This document shows, in pieces, positions 12,401-24,269 of a stretch of 64,000 bases of DNA; the first letter of the stretch is position 1, and every line of letters begins with the position of its first letter. The notes under the pieces are model-generated. The model made no database searches. It was not told the origin of the DNA and saw only the letters and a program-made list of their open reading frames with translations. This DNA is from Calendula officinalis. Taxonomy: Eukaryota; Streptophyta; Magnoliopsida; Asterales; Asteraceae. A program made the translations under genes and the position numbers. The stretch covers positions 604,001 through 668,000 of the forward strand of contig OY970826.1 in NCBI GenBank assembly GCA_963853835.1. Direction: 5' to 3'.

Positions 12401-15400
12401 TGTATCTTGAATGTGCAATTTCAATATCTTTAAGTTCCATGAAATGATCAGTTCTTAAAAGAGCATGGTTTGGCTAACAGGGTTCAGTTCTAGGTGTTGA
12501 GGTTGAGACCTCTACAAGATCATATTTTTCTCAACTAATAACACCCGACGACATAAAGGATGATCGACAAGAAACTGCAAAAGACGGCTTCTTAGTGAAA
12601 GGCAACACCTACACTTTTCAAATCTTACAGGTTGCCCAAAAATACTTTTGCATTATGATCTCTAATATGTACCCTCTCTAGGGTGTAAACTAGCCTAATC
12701 GAGTCGAGTCGACAGAGTGCCAAAAACTCAAAGCTTGAAACTCGATTAAATAATCGACACTTACGAGCTCGACTCGACTCGGGAATCAATATAATGTATT
12801 GATTAACCTGATATTTTTAAGCTCGACAGACTCGGTACTTTCGAGCTCGACTCAACTAGAAAATATAATAATTACGAAAATATGCACATACATAAAGTGT
12901 GAAAATGTAAAAATAGTGTAACCTCGATTAGGCTAGCTCCCATACTCGAGCTCGACTCAAAAGTATGCTCAAGTAGCTCGAGCTCAACTCGACTTAAATC
13001 AAGCCGATTTCGAGTATTTTTCGAGTCGCTCACGAGTTAACTTGACTCGTTTACACCTCTAACCCTCTCTAATTTTTTTTACACTAATATATTTCCATAG
13101 AAACCCCTCATTACTTTTAGCTTACAGTTTCACTAATTCTTTAACATTCCAAGGTTGAAGGAGGATCAAGTATTGATGTTAAAGTTAAATGGTCTCAAAA
13201 AATGTTGTATCAAGGCAATGATTTCTGGCTCAACGTGCCCTTCACCTTCCCACCTCACGTATTTCCCGTGTTCAAGAAGGTTTCGTGTAAAGAAAAAATA
13301 GTGCTAAATGTGAATTCGGGTACTTGCAATGCGATTACATGCAACATTGCTAGCCATCCTTTAAAGGCAAGCCATGATTTATACTATCATTAGCGTTTTG
13401 TATTTTATTCTATCAGATGATTCATGTTTTCTTATACCGTAATCGTGAAATTCTGTTTATTATATTTTTTAAAGGAAGTAAAACGACAGGCTGGACAACT
13501 AGGCTTTTCGTATGAGGCTGATGTTCTAAAGTGGTCTTCTCAAGATTTCTATTTTGCTTACTCGGTAACATCTATGACCGCACATACCTTGTTTCTACCT
13601 GGAAAAAAAAAAGAACTTTTTTACCGGCCTATTTTGCCACCTTAATCCTTTTCTAAAATTTTCGTTATTAAAGAATATGGTATCGTGTTTGCTACATTTT
13701 TTCAGGTATGCTCAAATGAGATATCCGGTGGTTTGCTCGTGCAGGCTCCATCTCTACATGATTATGATCAAAGAGATATGTTTTGCTTCTATCTTTTCCC
13801 GGGGAGTAACCGAACCATGAAGGTTAGTATTGTAACATCGCATTTTTTTTTTAAATATCTAATTTAGCATTAACTAAGGTTACGGAAGCTTTTAATCCAA
13901 TTCCTAATTACGTTAGTTTTACAAACCATGGTCCCACAAAATATTACAAACCAAGAGTTAGTTAAAAAGACGGTATTACTAAACACGGCTCATTTAACAA
14001 AACATAAATTTAAGCATGGTCAAACTTCCCGTCCGAGCCCGACCCGTTCAAGCCTTCCAGCCTGAAATGTGTCAAAGAGGGAGGGATTAGCACAAAGTGA
14101 ATGAATTTCTAACACTAGCAACTACACTAATCACTTAAACACGGAAGTTATAAAAACATCTCCGGTTGGGTAGTCACTTAAACGCGGAAGTTATAAAAAC
14201 ATCTCCGGTTGGGTAATCACTTAGAGGATCGGCGGCTTTGCGGGCCTTAAACCATGGTCGGCCAAAACCACGGTAACCGATAGCGTTTCGTATCCAACAC
14301 CCGGGCAACTCCCTCCCCTTAACCATGCAACAAATACAGGTAAGGTCGGATACCCTATTAGTCGATACCCTATGCCCAGCCGTTCTCCTTCCGACACTGA
14401 CCTCATCCCGAATGTGCACATAGTCATGTATGGTATTCCCTAACACTAGGCATACATAACAAATAGACTAGCTACGAAAAAACACCGCGAAAAACGTCAC
14501 AACAGAGTTCCCAATCGTGAACTCCAGTTCACGATCGCGAACTAGAGTTCGCGTCGGGAACTCCGATCGTGAACTACTTCGCGATGAATCAACAACTTAG
14601 CTGGACCGACTTCGCGATCGTGAAGAGAAGTTCACGCCGTGAACTTCCCTTATCTGGTAATTTCCTGCGATTTTTACAAACATGCCAATACCAAACGAAT
14701 AAACCGAAACCCGAGTTGTAGGTCGAATCCACTCACCTTTCAACTTCCGATCCTTAACTCAGTGAGCTAGTATCACTGAGTATCCTTCCCGGTTCCTGTA
14801 ACAAGTATACCGAGTTAGTGATAATCCACCGAATTGTCAAAATCATCAATTTCAACAACTAAACACACAAGACTCACAAAATGCATACTTTATGACATTT
14901 CCAACTAGCACAATTCCTTCATCAATACAATTGACCATTTTGACCATTTAGCAAGTATTCACAACTAGTTGACCCAAACGGGCCAAAAACCCGAACTTGA
15001 CTAAATTACTTCTACAATTCCATCAACTAGCACACAACTTCTAAACTAGCAATTTACCATAAACTAACAATTCTATTGAGTTCATAACTATCCCAATAGC
15101 AAGTATCATACTTGCACAAACTCTAGTTAGTCATTTTGACCCAAACACCAATTAGATCAATTCACACAATCATCTATACTAGGTTTTCACCATCCATAAC
15201 TTACCAAACATAATCTCTCGACCTAATAAACAATTCTATCCAACCAAAACTCAAGAAATCCAAGATTTGTCAAAACCCACCTTCAACATCCACCATTAAT
15301 GGAGGTTGAAGGTGTTTTTCACCAAATCTTGTCTTCCTACCACAAACAACCATACAAATGATGTAAAAGCTTGCATAAACACGTAATACAACATCCATAA

Positions 15401-18400
15401 CAAGATTCATCCACAAATCATTAAGCTACATAAACCCTAGTTCAAGTTCTAGCTCAAGAATAACATGAAAAAGTGAAGGAGAAAGAGTAACTTACTTCTA
15501 GACTTCTTCTATCACAACAAGTAGCAAGATTTCGAGATTTAACCAATGAATCAAATACCAAAGGCTCAAGAACAATGGAAGAAAGCTAGAAAGAAAAGAT
15601 GGGGTTTTCTTTCAATGAAATAGTGTTGAGGATAATGTTCAAAATGTGAGACAAAAGAAAAGAGAGGGTGTTCCCTCTTTCCTTCCCACATCCGGCCAAA
15701 ACAAGGGGTTGGGGGCCCCTTGTGGCTTTTTCCCTTTTTTAACAGTATATGTCTGAAAAGTCCCTTTCGAAATTAATTTATTTAAAATAGCAAACGGACT
15801 CCAATTTTAAAAACCAAAGCATTTCCGGAAACGATATTTAACAAAGAATCCAAAGATATAAAAATCATGTTTTCATTCCAAATATATCACAAGTCGGGTA
15901 TTTTAACCCCTTGGTTAAAATACCGCAAAAGACAGCAGGCTAATTAAATTTACTAAGCATTTAATCAGATAATCATTTAATAAGATACCTTAAGGTCAAT
16001 AAACTACTAGGCCGGGTTTTGGGATGTTACAAGTATTATCATTGTAGTTGCAAAATAGAATTAGAGCATTGTAGTTTCAAAAAGATCTTTAATCTTTTGA
16101 TAACTATGTACTTAAGTACTTTTACATATATGTTTGCTTAGTCATTGTACAAATTTCGGTCCAATTGTATCATTGGAAGATGAATATGAGTTTCGTTTGA
16201 GTTAGAACCTCATGACAGATATAGCACTGATTGAATGACCCAAATGGGACACAAAACATCTTCTATCGACTTCAACAAGACACAAAAATTGAGATGTCAC
16301 TTGCCACATCAGCATGTTACGTATGTCTCATCAGTTTACCAACTCATCAAGTTAGATAATGACCAAAGAGGACACAAAGTCATCTTTTAATGACCCAATA
16401 ATACAAAATTTTATATAATGACTGGACAGAGACAAATGTGAAAATACAGTCATTTTAGACTGGCAAAACCACCCTCTAATATATGTCCTCATGTTTATTT
16501 GTGAACTTTAACAGCCTTTCAGAAAGGAAGTGGTGTTTGTAATCGACATAAGTGGTAGCATGCGAGACGAGCCTCTTGAAAAAACAAAATATGAACTGAT
16601 TGGATCACTTTGGAAGCTTAATAAAGGCGATTCATTCAACATTATAGCTTCAAATGGAGAAATTATAACATTCTCATCTTCATTAGAGTTAGCAACAGAG
16701 GAAACAATCACTAATGCAAGTGAATGGATGAACACAAATCTTATTGCTGATGGAGGCACCAACCTATTGATTCCATTAAAACAGGTAATTTCATGATCAC
16801 TAGCTTTGAATATGTTATGAAAGATTTATAAACCGATGATCGTTAACTCATTATATTTAGGCAATTGAAATGGCTGGTAATACGAATAATTCGATTCCTA
16901 TAATTTTTCGTATCACCGATGGGAGTGTTGAAGACGAAAGAGATATTTGTAATATGGTGAAACGTCGCGTTTCGGATGGAAAACTAAATTCTCCTCGAAT
17001 TTGCACGTTTGGCATAGGTTAGACTTTTTATGATTATATATAAAGGTGGCACATTTTCGGGGGGAAAACAATAAAATTTAGAGGTAGCAATTGCTCGAAG
17101 TGTTTTCCTAAGTTCCTTTATTCAAATATTTAGATTATTATCGTATACTATTGTTTTTGTAAATGTATTTGAGTCAATTTGACTTGACCCATTTTGGCCC
17201 ATTACCCAACCCACTCATATTTAAGTTGCTTTGATTTTTATATAAACAGGTTCATACTGCAATCATTATTTCTTGCAAATGCTTGCAAATATCGGAAGGG
17301 GATACTATGATTCTGCATTTGATGTAGGTTAGTTTAACTAAGTACAAAAGAGTCCTATGTTACGAGTTATATATAATTTGCTTGAATCTGATAATTCCTA
17401 AGTTCTATTTTATAAATTATCCATCATTAATGTTTTGTATCAGATTCAATCAGCATTCGAATGCAAAAACTGTTTGACGATGCTACTACACCTATACTTT
17501 TAAATGTAACCATTGATGCCTTGCAAAATCTCGAGTTACACGAGGTACACTTCTTATTTTTGTGAATTATAGTTATATATATATGAATCTTATCTTTATT
17601 TGGATGGAAGGACAAATAAACGTGAAATAAAAAAAAGTACAGGGACAAAAAAAAACGAGAAAAAAAATTATAGGGACAAAATCGTAGAATTGGGAATACC
17701 ACAGGGACAGGGACAGGGACAATTTCTGTAATTTACTCTTTATTTTATTTTAATTTTATTTGTATTTATTGCAGATATTTCCATTTCGTCTTCCAGATTT
17801 AGTGTCTGGAAGCCCGTTAATTGTATCGGGCAGATTCAAAGGGAAATTTCCCAACATTGTTGAAGTTAGAGGTTTATTGGCGGATTTAAGTAGTCATGTT
17901 ATTGATGTCAAAGTGAGAAATGCAAACGATGTACCTTTAGAAATGGTAAACACTAAAAATGGGCTTTTAAAGTAAATTGGCCCATTCCCAAATTGACCCG
18001 TTTTTTATGCAAATGGGTTGACATTTGTCACCTCTACTTTTCAGGTATGCACGAGAAGGGAAATTGGTTCTCTGACAGCACAAGCATGGTTAGATCAAAA
18101 TACAGAACTAGAGGATAAGGTTTGCTTTCTTGTTATTGATGATATCTAGAGGAGATTATAAATGATCTTACGGGTTAGGTATTGGGTCAAACGGGTCAAC
18201 CCAATGTGTTGATTAGGAATACGATAACAATTCTTGTGCTTTCTGCACTATATTGTTTTTCATATTATGGTGGTTTGATTTGAGGTTGGTTGATCTGGTT
18301 TTAGGTTGCAAAAATGAGCTTACAACGAGGGGTTCTTTCTGAATATACTTGCATGATTCTAGTTCATCATGATAATATAAAACCAATAATCGAATCATTT

Positions 18401-18871
18401 CTACAAGAAGAGGTACGACTTTTAGTGACACCTTTTGGGGTGTCACTAAAAATGATATTGATTTATCTTGTAGTGGTTACATTATAGGGAACATTTAGTA
18501 ATCTTATATCAATATAACTTCAACTGCAGAAGTCTAGCAAGTTGAAGAATCATAAGAAAACGTACATGATGAATCTAAATGTCGGATTTGGTAATTTAAT
18601 CGCGACAGCTGAGAATTTACCTCCAGGAATTCCAGAACTGAAGTTGAGTGATGAACAAGCAGGAAAAGTACTGAATGCAGCTTGGTCTTGTTGGTCAAAC
18701 TTTCTTGATCGATTTTGTTGCAGGTGCTTCATTCAAGCATGTGCTCAAATGAACGACCAATGTGCGATTGTTTTAACACAATTATGCGCAGCCCTTGCTT
18801 GTTTTCAATGTCTAAGCTGCTGTTGTGACTTGTGTGATTCGTGTGCTGAATTGTGCTTAAACTGCCTTTAG
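9464..18871 (+). CDS. VWA-domain protein, inter-alpha-trypsin-inhibitor heavy-chain-like (762 aa, 13 exons)
   Basis: Exons: 9464-9892, 12481-12630, 13154-13366, 13475-13564, 13706-13822, 16527-16784, 16861-17017, 17250-17327, 17444-17544, 17775-17945, 18045-18119, 18305-18412, 18530-18871. All phases join into one open frame of 762 codons plus stop. It resembles plant proteins of the Arabidopsis At1g19110 type in length and in motifs such as SYQPYVYGRCDPPALIPL. A VIT-like region comes first. A von Willebrand A domain starts at about residue 334 with an intact MIDAS motif DISGS (residues 340-344). A cysteine-rich tail ends CCCDLCDSCAELCLNCL. Family function in plants is poorly known; metal-dependent ligand binding is likely, cell location unclear. 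Intron 3 uses a GC donor (AAG|GCAAGC). Introns 1, 2 and 5 carry transposons. Confidence 0.92.
10096..10654. mobile_element. MITE in intron 1 of the VWA gene
   Basis: Inverted terminal sequences of about 85 bp: AGGTTCAT...GAGGAACAAATCTCAA on the left, and the reverse complement ending ATGAACCT on the right. The centre holds three copies of the palindrome AATCACATGTGATT (or close variants). Exact ends and target duplication are unclear. Confidence 0.65.
10835..11148. mobile_element. Stowaway-like MITE in intron 1
   Basis: Terminal inverted repeats CTTCCTCCGTATCAAAATAA and its complement, flanked by TA on both sides (TA target duplication), as in Tc1/mariner-type Stowaway MITEs. Confidence 0.8.
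11864..12173. mobile_element. MITE in intron 1, GAGCATCTCCAAC family
   Basis: Terminal inverted repeats GAGCATCTCCAACCATACT and AGTATGATTGGAGATGCTC. About 310 bp, non-coding. Superfamily not certain; the flanks do not give a clear target duplication. Confidence 0.75.
12679..13061. mobile_element. hAT-type MITE in intron 2
   Basis: Termini TAGGGTGTAAAC and GTTTACACCTCTA, flanked by a perfect 8-bp duplication ACCCTCTC (12671-12678 and 13062-13069), the duplication length expected for hAT elements. The interior is full of GAGCTCGACTCGA-like words. Confidence 0.85.
13831..16031 (-). mobile_element. Solo LTR (2.2 kb) in intron 5 of the VWA gene
   Basis: Termini TGTAACATC and GATGTTACA with a perfect 5-bp target duplication AGTAT (13826-13830 and 16032-16036). 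Related to the other LTRs here by the GTTCACG/GTTCGCG palindrome cassette at 14500-14650, which places it on the minus strand. It starts only 8 bases after the first intron base, so it lies almost on the 5' splice site (intron begins 13823). A 46-bp tandem duplication sits at 14130-14220. No coding sequence seen. Confidence 0.85.
17606..17735. mobile_element. Transposon end fragment in intron 9
   Basis: Contains AAGGACAAATAAACG, GGGACAAAA repeats and ends AATTTCTGTAATTTAC, matching the terminal sequence of the complete element at 20139-21250. One end only, so probably a decayed relative. Confidence 0.5.
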
Positions 18872-19309
18872 AATCTATGTGTGTATCTATGCTTAGTAAA
18901 TGTTGTTAGAGTTAGATTATATGATAAACTTGTGTTTGTTTATGCTCACGCCAGTCGTCTAATTAGTACACATTACTTGTTGTATTTTCATAATAATAGA
19001 GATTTCAACTATGCGCATTTTTAATTATTTAGGTACAAAATATCGTGTAAACATGTTTACTCGACCATTTATAGCCTTTGTTATTCATAAAAGCACTTCT
19101 ATTTTCAAATGTATAACCTAGGCATACAAATGAAATTATTATAGGTGAAAAAATGATAGCGTAATTTATACTAGTAACGAATTCATGTAAGAGTTACACA
19201 TTTAACACAAGATAAACTTTTTGGTTATTTAAATATCGTGCTTTAAATTGAGTAATACTTTAACTATACAAAGATCACCCCTAATAATCAGAGCACTAGG
19301 TGAAAGATA

Positions 19310-20110
19310 GATAAGCATGAGTTGTTTAAGGGGGTATTTGGTAAGCTGAATAGCCTATTACATCTTGTTACAACTAATTATCACATTTGAGTGTTTGTAT
19401 AGAGTCAAACAACCTAAGCTTATCGGCTTATTTAAGCTCTTTTTAAAAGCTGTTTTAATGGAGCTTATTTGAAAAAAGCTCCAAAATAATCTGATAAGCT
19501 AACCTAAAAACATCTCCAGCATTATGTTTTATTACCACATAATAAGCTGATTATGTAAATAAGCATAAGTTGTTTAAGTAAGCTTTCCCAAACACCCCTT
19601 AATTTGACATCACATCCAGATTAGGCAGCTTATGCACCGGTTTTAAACAAGTTTACTAACATCTACAAGTTTCAGTTTCATAATTAAGTTGAATCTCATT
19701 AATCGTATATTTTAGAAATTTGAAACCCTAAGATTACTCACCTGCGCGATAGCGAACCAACAGAAGCTAGAAGGATGATGGTTACAAATTCCCTAAAGCA
19801 AAATCCGCAACGGAGATCCATAAGCATCTAAACAGAGCAAAAAAATCAATTATCAGAGATGTCGAGAGATCAAAAGTCGAAGGTCTTAGCATAATCATTC
19901 ATGAACTGAAAAAAACGAAAAAGTGAATTTGAAACGAAAATATAACTAAAACGAGTTTCTGAATGGAACCTTTGGATCGATGATCGCCTTCAGTGGATCG
20001 TGATTGCGAGTGCTTCAGAGTTAAGAATGCTGAAAAGAGCTACGATTTGGGGAAATAATACGCGGGAATGTGTAGTTGAATGGCGGGAATAAACCCTTTG
20101 CAACTTGCAC
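19310..20110 (-). pseudogene. Orphan promoter, exon 1 and part of intron 1 of an NDPK5-type gene
   Basis: Inverted copy of 44512-45650. Exon 1 is intact (start codon at 19827, donor after 19742, 86 bases in both copies). It codes for MLMDLRCGFCFREFV and the hydrophobic stretch that follows, one residue different from the intact gene; one arginine codon is CGT in one copy and AGG in the other. The remaining exons with the kinase domain are missing: the sequence runs into the 3' flank of the VWA gene. It cannot make a kinase. The promoter copy keeps CGCGGGAAT and GGCGGGAAT (20061-20090), E2F-like words. It could still drive a short or antisense transcript towards the VWA gene. Confidence 0.8.
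19327..19602. mobile_element. hAT-like MITE at the left-arm breakpoint
   Basis: Ends TTAAGGGGGTATTTGG and CCAAACACCCCTTAA; interior rich in TAAGCTTATC/GATAAGCT words. The same element, with further insertion, is in intron 1 of the NDPK gene at roughly 45090-45645. Homology between the two arms of the inverted duplication stops at or just beyond this MITE. Confidence 0.6.
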
Positions 20111-20138
20111 GTGCTCAATCTCCTACTAATTATATTTA

Positions 20139-21250
20139 GGGTGAATTACAGTTTTTGTCCCTGACTTATACCCGATTCGGGGTTTTTATCCCTAAACTAT
20201 TTTTTCTTCCGTTTTTTTGTCCTTTAAATTTTAAAATTCTGCTTATTTGTCCTTCCGTCTATTTTTGACCGTTAACTGACGATTTTTTTGTCAATTTCCC
20301 CAAATTACCCTTGCATCATCTTCCTCATTTATGTGTTCTTCCCCAATTAAACCCTAATTCTGATTTGATACCCTAATTGTAAAAAAACCTCAATCTAAAC
20401 AGTCATCTTTTCAATTTTTCATCTTTGATGTCGATTTTTCAAAACCCATATTGAATCACTCTTTCAAAAACCCAAAGAACACCAAACTCAAACAGTCATC
20501 TTGCAATCTACACCAGATCTGAACCAATGAACACCAAACTCAGGCATGTGATTTTGATTTTGGGTTGGAGTTAGACCATTTGAATAAAGAAAAGAAACAA
20601 AAATCAAGGCATGTGATTTTGATTTTGGGTTGGAGGCTGAACGTTTACACAAACATTTTGAAAGACAAGGTGTTGATAGAAATGCTTGGAATAATCACAC
20701 AAATCTGATTGATTATGACGGTAAGTTGTTTGGATTTATGGCGACATTTGAAATCTTGGAGGTTGCAAGCATTTGAACGATAGTGGTTCATCTTCAGATA
20801 TGGTTGCAAGCATTTGATGACGGTAGTGGTTCATCTTCAGATCTGGTTCATCTACAAGACGACAAATCGCAGATCTGGTTCATCTTCAGATATCGTTAAA
20901 CAAGTGGTTTACAGTGGAGGTGGCGAAGCTTCAGTGGTCGGAGATTTAATTTTGGCCGGAGAAAACGGTGGTTCACGGTGGAGGGGTGTGTGTTAGTGTG
21001 TCTGATTTCATATTCAAGAAGACAAAGGGGGACATATCTGGGTTTCCTGAAGAACATGAAGAATGAGGAAAAAAGACGAAAATACCCTTAATTTTTTTTG
21101 CACTTTTAGTCACTTAACGGCCAAAAATAGACGGAAGGACAAATAAGCAGAATTTTAAAAACTTAAAGGACAAAAAAAACGGAAGAAAAAAGTTTAAGGA
21201 CAAAAACCCCGAATCGGGTATAGGTCAGGGACAAAAACTGTAATTTACCC
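20139..21250. mobile_element. Non-autonomous Mutator-like (MULE) element
   Basis: Long terminal inverted repeats of about 140 bp, starting GGGTGAATTACAGTTTTTG and ending in the complement, with a perfect 9-bp target duplication TTATATTTA (20130-20138 and 21251-21259). Long TIRs plus a 9-bp duplication are the MULE hallmark. The interior has short direct repeats (GGCATGTGATTTTGATTTTG twice; GTGGTTCATCTTCAGAT several times) and no transposase. A captured gene fragment is possible but not recognised. It sits between the orphan NDPK exon and RPS15 and is absent from the other arm. Confidence 0.9.
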
Positions 21251-21265
21251 TTATATTTATTTATA

Positions 21266-21459
21266 CTCCATCCGTTCCATTTTTATTGTGCATGTTTCCT
21301 TTTTTAAATGTCCTAAATGATTGTCCACTTGAAAATTCAACCAATCAATAAATATTTAGGTGGTAAAGATAAAATTATATTGGTTGCACAGTGTAATAAA
21401 TGAACTTTTCTTAAACAGTGTGCTATTTAAATGTATACAATAATTTTGGGAAGGGGGAG
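21266..21459. mobile_element. Stowaway-like MITE
   Basis: Left end CTCCATCCGTTCCATTTTTA, right end ...GGGAAGGGGGAG, with TA on both sides. The termini have diverged from the CTCCCTCCGTCCCA consensus. Confidence 0.6.
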
Positions 21460-22540
21460 TATTTATTTATCTATTATACAATTCCAGGGAATCCACTATT
21501 CATTACAAATCATTAAAACGACATCTTCTCAAAAGGTATTCTCAAAACGGGATTAGTCAAAATTACACAAAAGCCCTCATAATAAGATGACTCTGGCTTT
21601 TTTTTAAATAGGATTATTAAAAGTCACATAAAAGCCCTTATAATAAGATGATTGTGATAAATAATTCTAAAATTTTCATTCTAACCCCTTAACTATTAAT
21701 AAATGACATAAGATTATACTAATTATCTTATTTAAACCCCTACTTAAATAAAATGAAAATTTTAAATATCAAAATTTTACTACTAAAAATATTATTAAAA
21801 TACGATCTCATTTAATATTATAACTTTCTGATCTTTGCATTATTTTATAAAACACACCAGTTAAAATAGTTATAGTAATTCCTACAATTAAATGAGTGGA
21901 TCATAAAATCTGCAGCGGAGCGCGGATTCCTTCATCCTCGTTGTTTTACAATGCTTGTAAAATGTATTCTAAATTTTATACAATATGTTGTACTCCCTTC
22001 ATCTTATAGTAAAGTTTTTGTTTATATTTTACAAAAAAATTTAGAAGATAGTTATGAGTATTTGATTATAATTCTGATTAAAATATAAGGTCAGTTTAGA
22101 GAGATAATATTGATCTTTGGTATAAATAATATTACTTTATTAAGTGGACTTTAACAAATTTGAGAAATAAAAACTTTAATTAAGATAAAAAAAATTAAAA
22201 GGAAATAAAAATTTTACTACTTCCGTATCAAAGGAAGTGATACATTTTCCATTAAGGACTAAGGAGTAGATCAAAATAAGTGATACACTTTTAAGTCTTA
22301 CTTTACATGCTAAGAAAGTGAGAGTCATATTTTACTAATTATTTATTTTAATAAAGTGAAATTATTTATTTTTATCTTTACCTTTATTTTTAAACATCAT
22401 TAATATCAGTTTATTAAAAAAAAGAAACATATTCACCGCTAACTAATAATTTTAATTTATCTTTATTCACATTTTAATATTACATATCTGCATTAAATAA
22501 TTCATCTGATTATAAAATCGTATCTGTATACTAACGTTAA
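21460..22540. other. AT-rich 5' region of RPS15, no gene
   Basis: No exon recognised. A decayed Stowaway-like end (ACTTCCGTATCAAAGGAAGTGATACA) starts near 22219. The rest is AT-rich. Confidence 0.5.
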
Positions 22541-22544
22541 CTTA

Positions 22545-22670
22545 GGCCCAAGTAGTCCAAAAGGAGGAGTTAGGACCAACTTCAGTCTGTGACCTTGTTA
22601 GGCCCAGTACTCCTGTAAGGCCATTTAACTGAATTTTTACATTTGGAAGTTGGAACCATCAAAACCCTAG
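22545..22670 (+). promoter_or_regulatory. Site II and telo-box elements of RPS15 (left copy)
   Basis: Two GGCCCA words (22545-22550, 22601-22606; the reverse of TGGGCC site II) and AAACCCTAG (22662-22670, telo box) lie in the 170 bp before the start codon. This combination is well known from plant ribosomal-protein promoters. The right copy keeps the same arrangement. Confidence 0.7.
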
Positions 22671-22712
22671 CGCACATAGCCGCAGATCGATAATCCTACC
22701 AACAAATCGACA

Positions 22713-24121
22713 ATGGTAATTCTCGATCTAACTTCGCTTTTCTATCATGAATTTTGTCAAGTGTTATTCATCGTATGATCCGATCATGACTTTAGTTTGT
22801 GCATTTATGTATTTGTGGTATTGTAGGCGGACGTGGAGGTTGATGTTGCCGCAGCTGGAGCTCCAAAGAAGAGGACGTTCAAGAAGTTCAGTTTCCGAGG
22901 CGTTGATTTGGATGCTCTGCTTGACATGTCTACCGACGACCTTGTTAAGCTCTTCACCGCTCGTGCTCGCAGAAGGTATTTATCTATATCCTTCACAATT
23001 ATACCTAAAATTGTAAATTTTTATGTTTAAAACGGATTATGCATTCATAGGTTTCAGAGAGGTTTGAAGAGGAAGCCTATGGCTTTGATTAAGAAGCTCC
23101 GAAAAGCTGTATGTTTCTTAAACCATTTTACAGTGATTATTTTGTTCATGTGGTCAATTGTGCACATAGTTATAGTTTTTGATAGCCAACACTGTTATAA
23201 AATGCCATAGTGAATAAGCAGTCTACTCTATATAAATAATATTTGATAGCCAATACTGTTGTAAAATGCCATAGAGAATAAGCAGTCTACTCTATATATT
23301 TAAATTTCTGTCAATTGTTATTCTGAACTAAAATTAAAAACTTAAGTTATTAAAACATTGATACTAGGCTTTTGTTAGCTTGTATGAATTTAATGTGATT
23401 GAATTACTTATATTTGGTCAGTGAATTGGTAAAACCTAGTGGATGTTTCAAGTCTTTACTATCTAGTAAATGTGTTGTTTATTAAGAAGGTGCCTCAGTA
23501 TGTTTGGAAGTGTTTGGCACTATCTATCTTTTACTTTATGCTGGATTATTGTGCATCCAGTTCATAGATTATCATATTTTGTCATAATGAAACAGACTCT
23601 ATAAATGTATGTACGCATCTATATATTTTTTGGTGTATATATATCTATCTATAAAAGTTGAGTTGCTGATTTTTATATATTATCCTCTTTATCTTATGTT
23701 AATATGTGTAATTTATATGCTGCTGGGTATTGCACATTTCCACATGCTTATGTCATAATTTGAACTTTGAAGTGTTTGGATGATGCCTAATTTAAAAGTT
23801 GGATTTTGTAATTATAAGCTGACTTGTACATGTTTAAACACATTTTTATGAAAGTTTTTTTTGTAATGACAGAAACGAGAGGCGCCAGCTGGAGAGAAAC
23901 CGGAGCTTGTGAAAACCCACCTGCGAAACATGATCATTGTTCCAGAAATGATCGGTAGTGTTATTGGTGTTTACAACGGGAAGACTTTTAACCAGATTGA
24001 AATCAAGCCCGAAATGATTGGTCATTACCTTGCTGAGTTCTCAATTTCATACAAGCCCGTTAAGCATGGTAGGCCCGGTATTGGTGCTACCCATTCTTCA
24101 AGGTTCATCCCATTGAAGTGA
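22713..24121 (+). CDS. RPS15: 40S ribosomal protein S15 (uS19), left copy, 152 aa
   Basis: Exons 22713-22715 (only the ATG), 22827-22975, 23051-23108, 23873-24121, joined in frame to 152 codons plus stop, the usual plant length. The product is a small-subunit protein near the decoding site and head of the cytosolic ribosome. Visible family signatures: ADVEVDVAAAGAPKKRTFKK at the N-terminus, DLDALLDMSTDDLVKL, MALIKKLRKAKREAP, HLRNMIIVPEMIGS and GATHSSRFIPLK at the C-terminus. The first exon ends right after the start codon. Intron 3 (764 bp) carries a tandem duplication of about 70 bp at 23180-23305. The gene faces the centre of an inverted duplication whose other arm has a second complete copy. 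Confidence 0.97.
23180..23305. repeat. 70-bp tandem duplication in RPS15 intron 3
   Basis: Two imperfect copies of a unit running from TGATAGCCAA to GTCTACTCTATATA. Not present in the intron of the right-arm RPS15. Confidence 0.75.
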
Positions 24122-24269
24122 TTTCGTTTTGTGAATGAGCTTGTCTCAATTAAGTGTGTTTGGTATCGAAGGCTGAAGAATTTTGTTCTCGGGTAGACGT
24201 TTGTCAATTTATCATACTTAAGACGTTTTTCTAATGCTTCTCTTATGTTAGAATCAACATTTTCTTATG

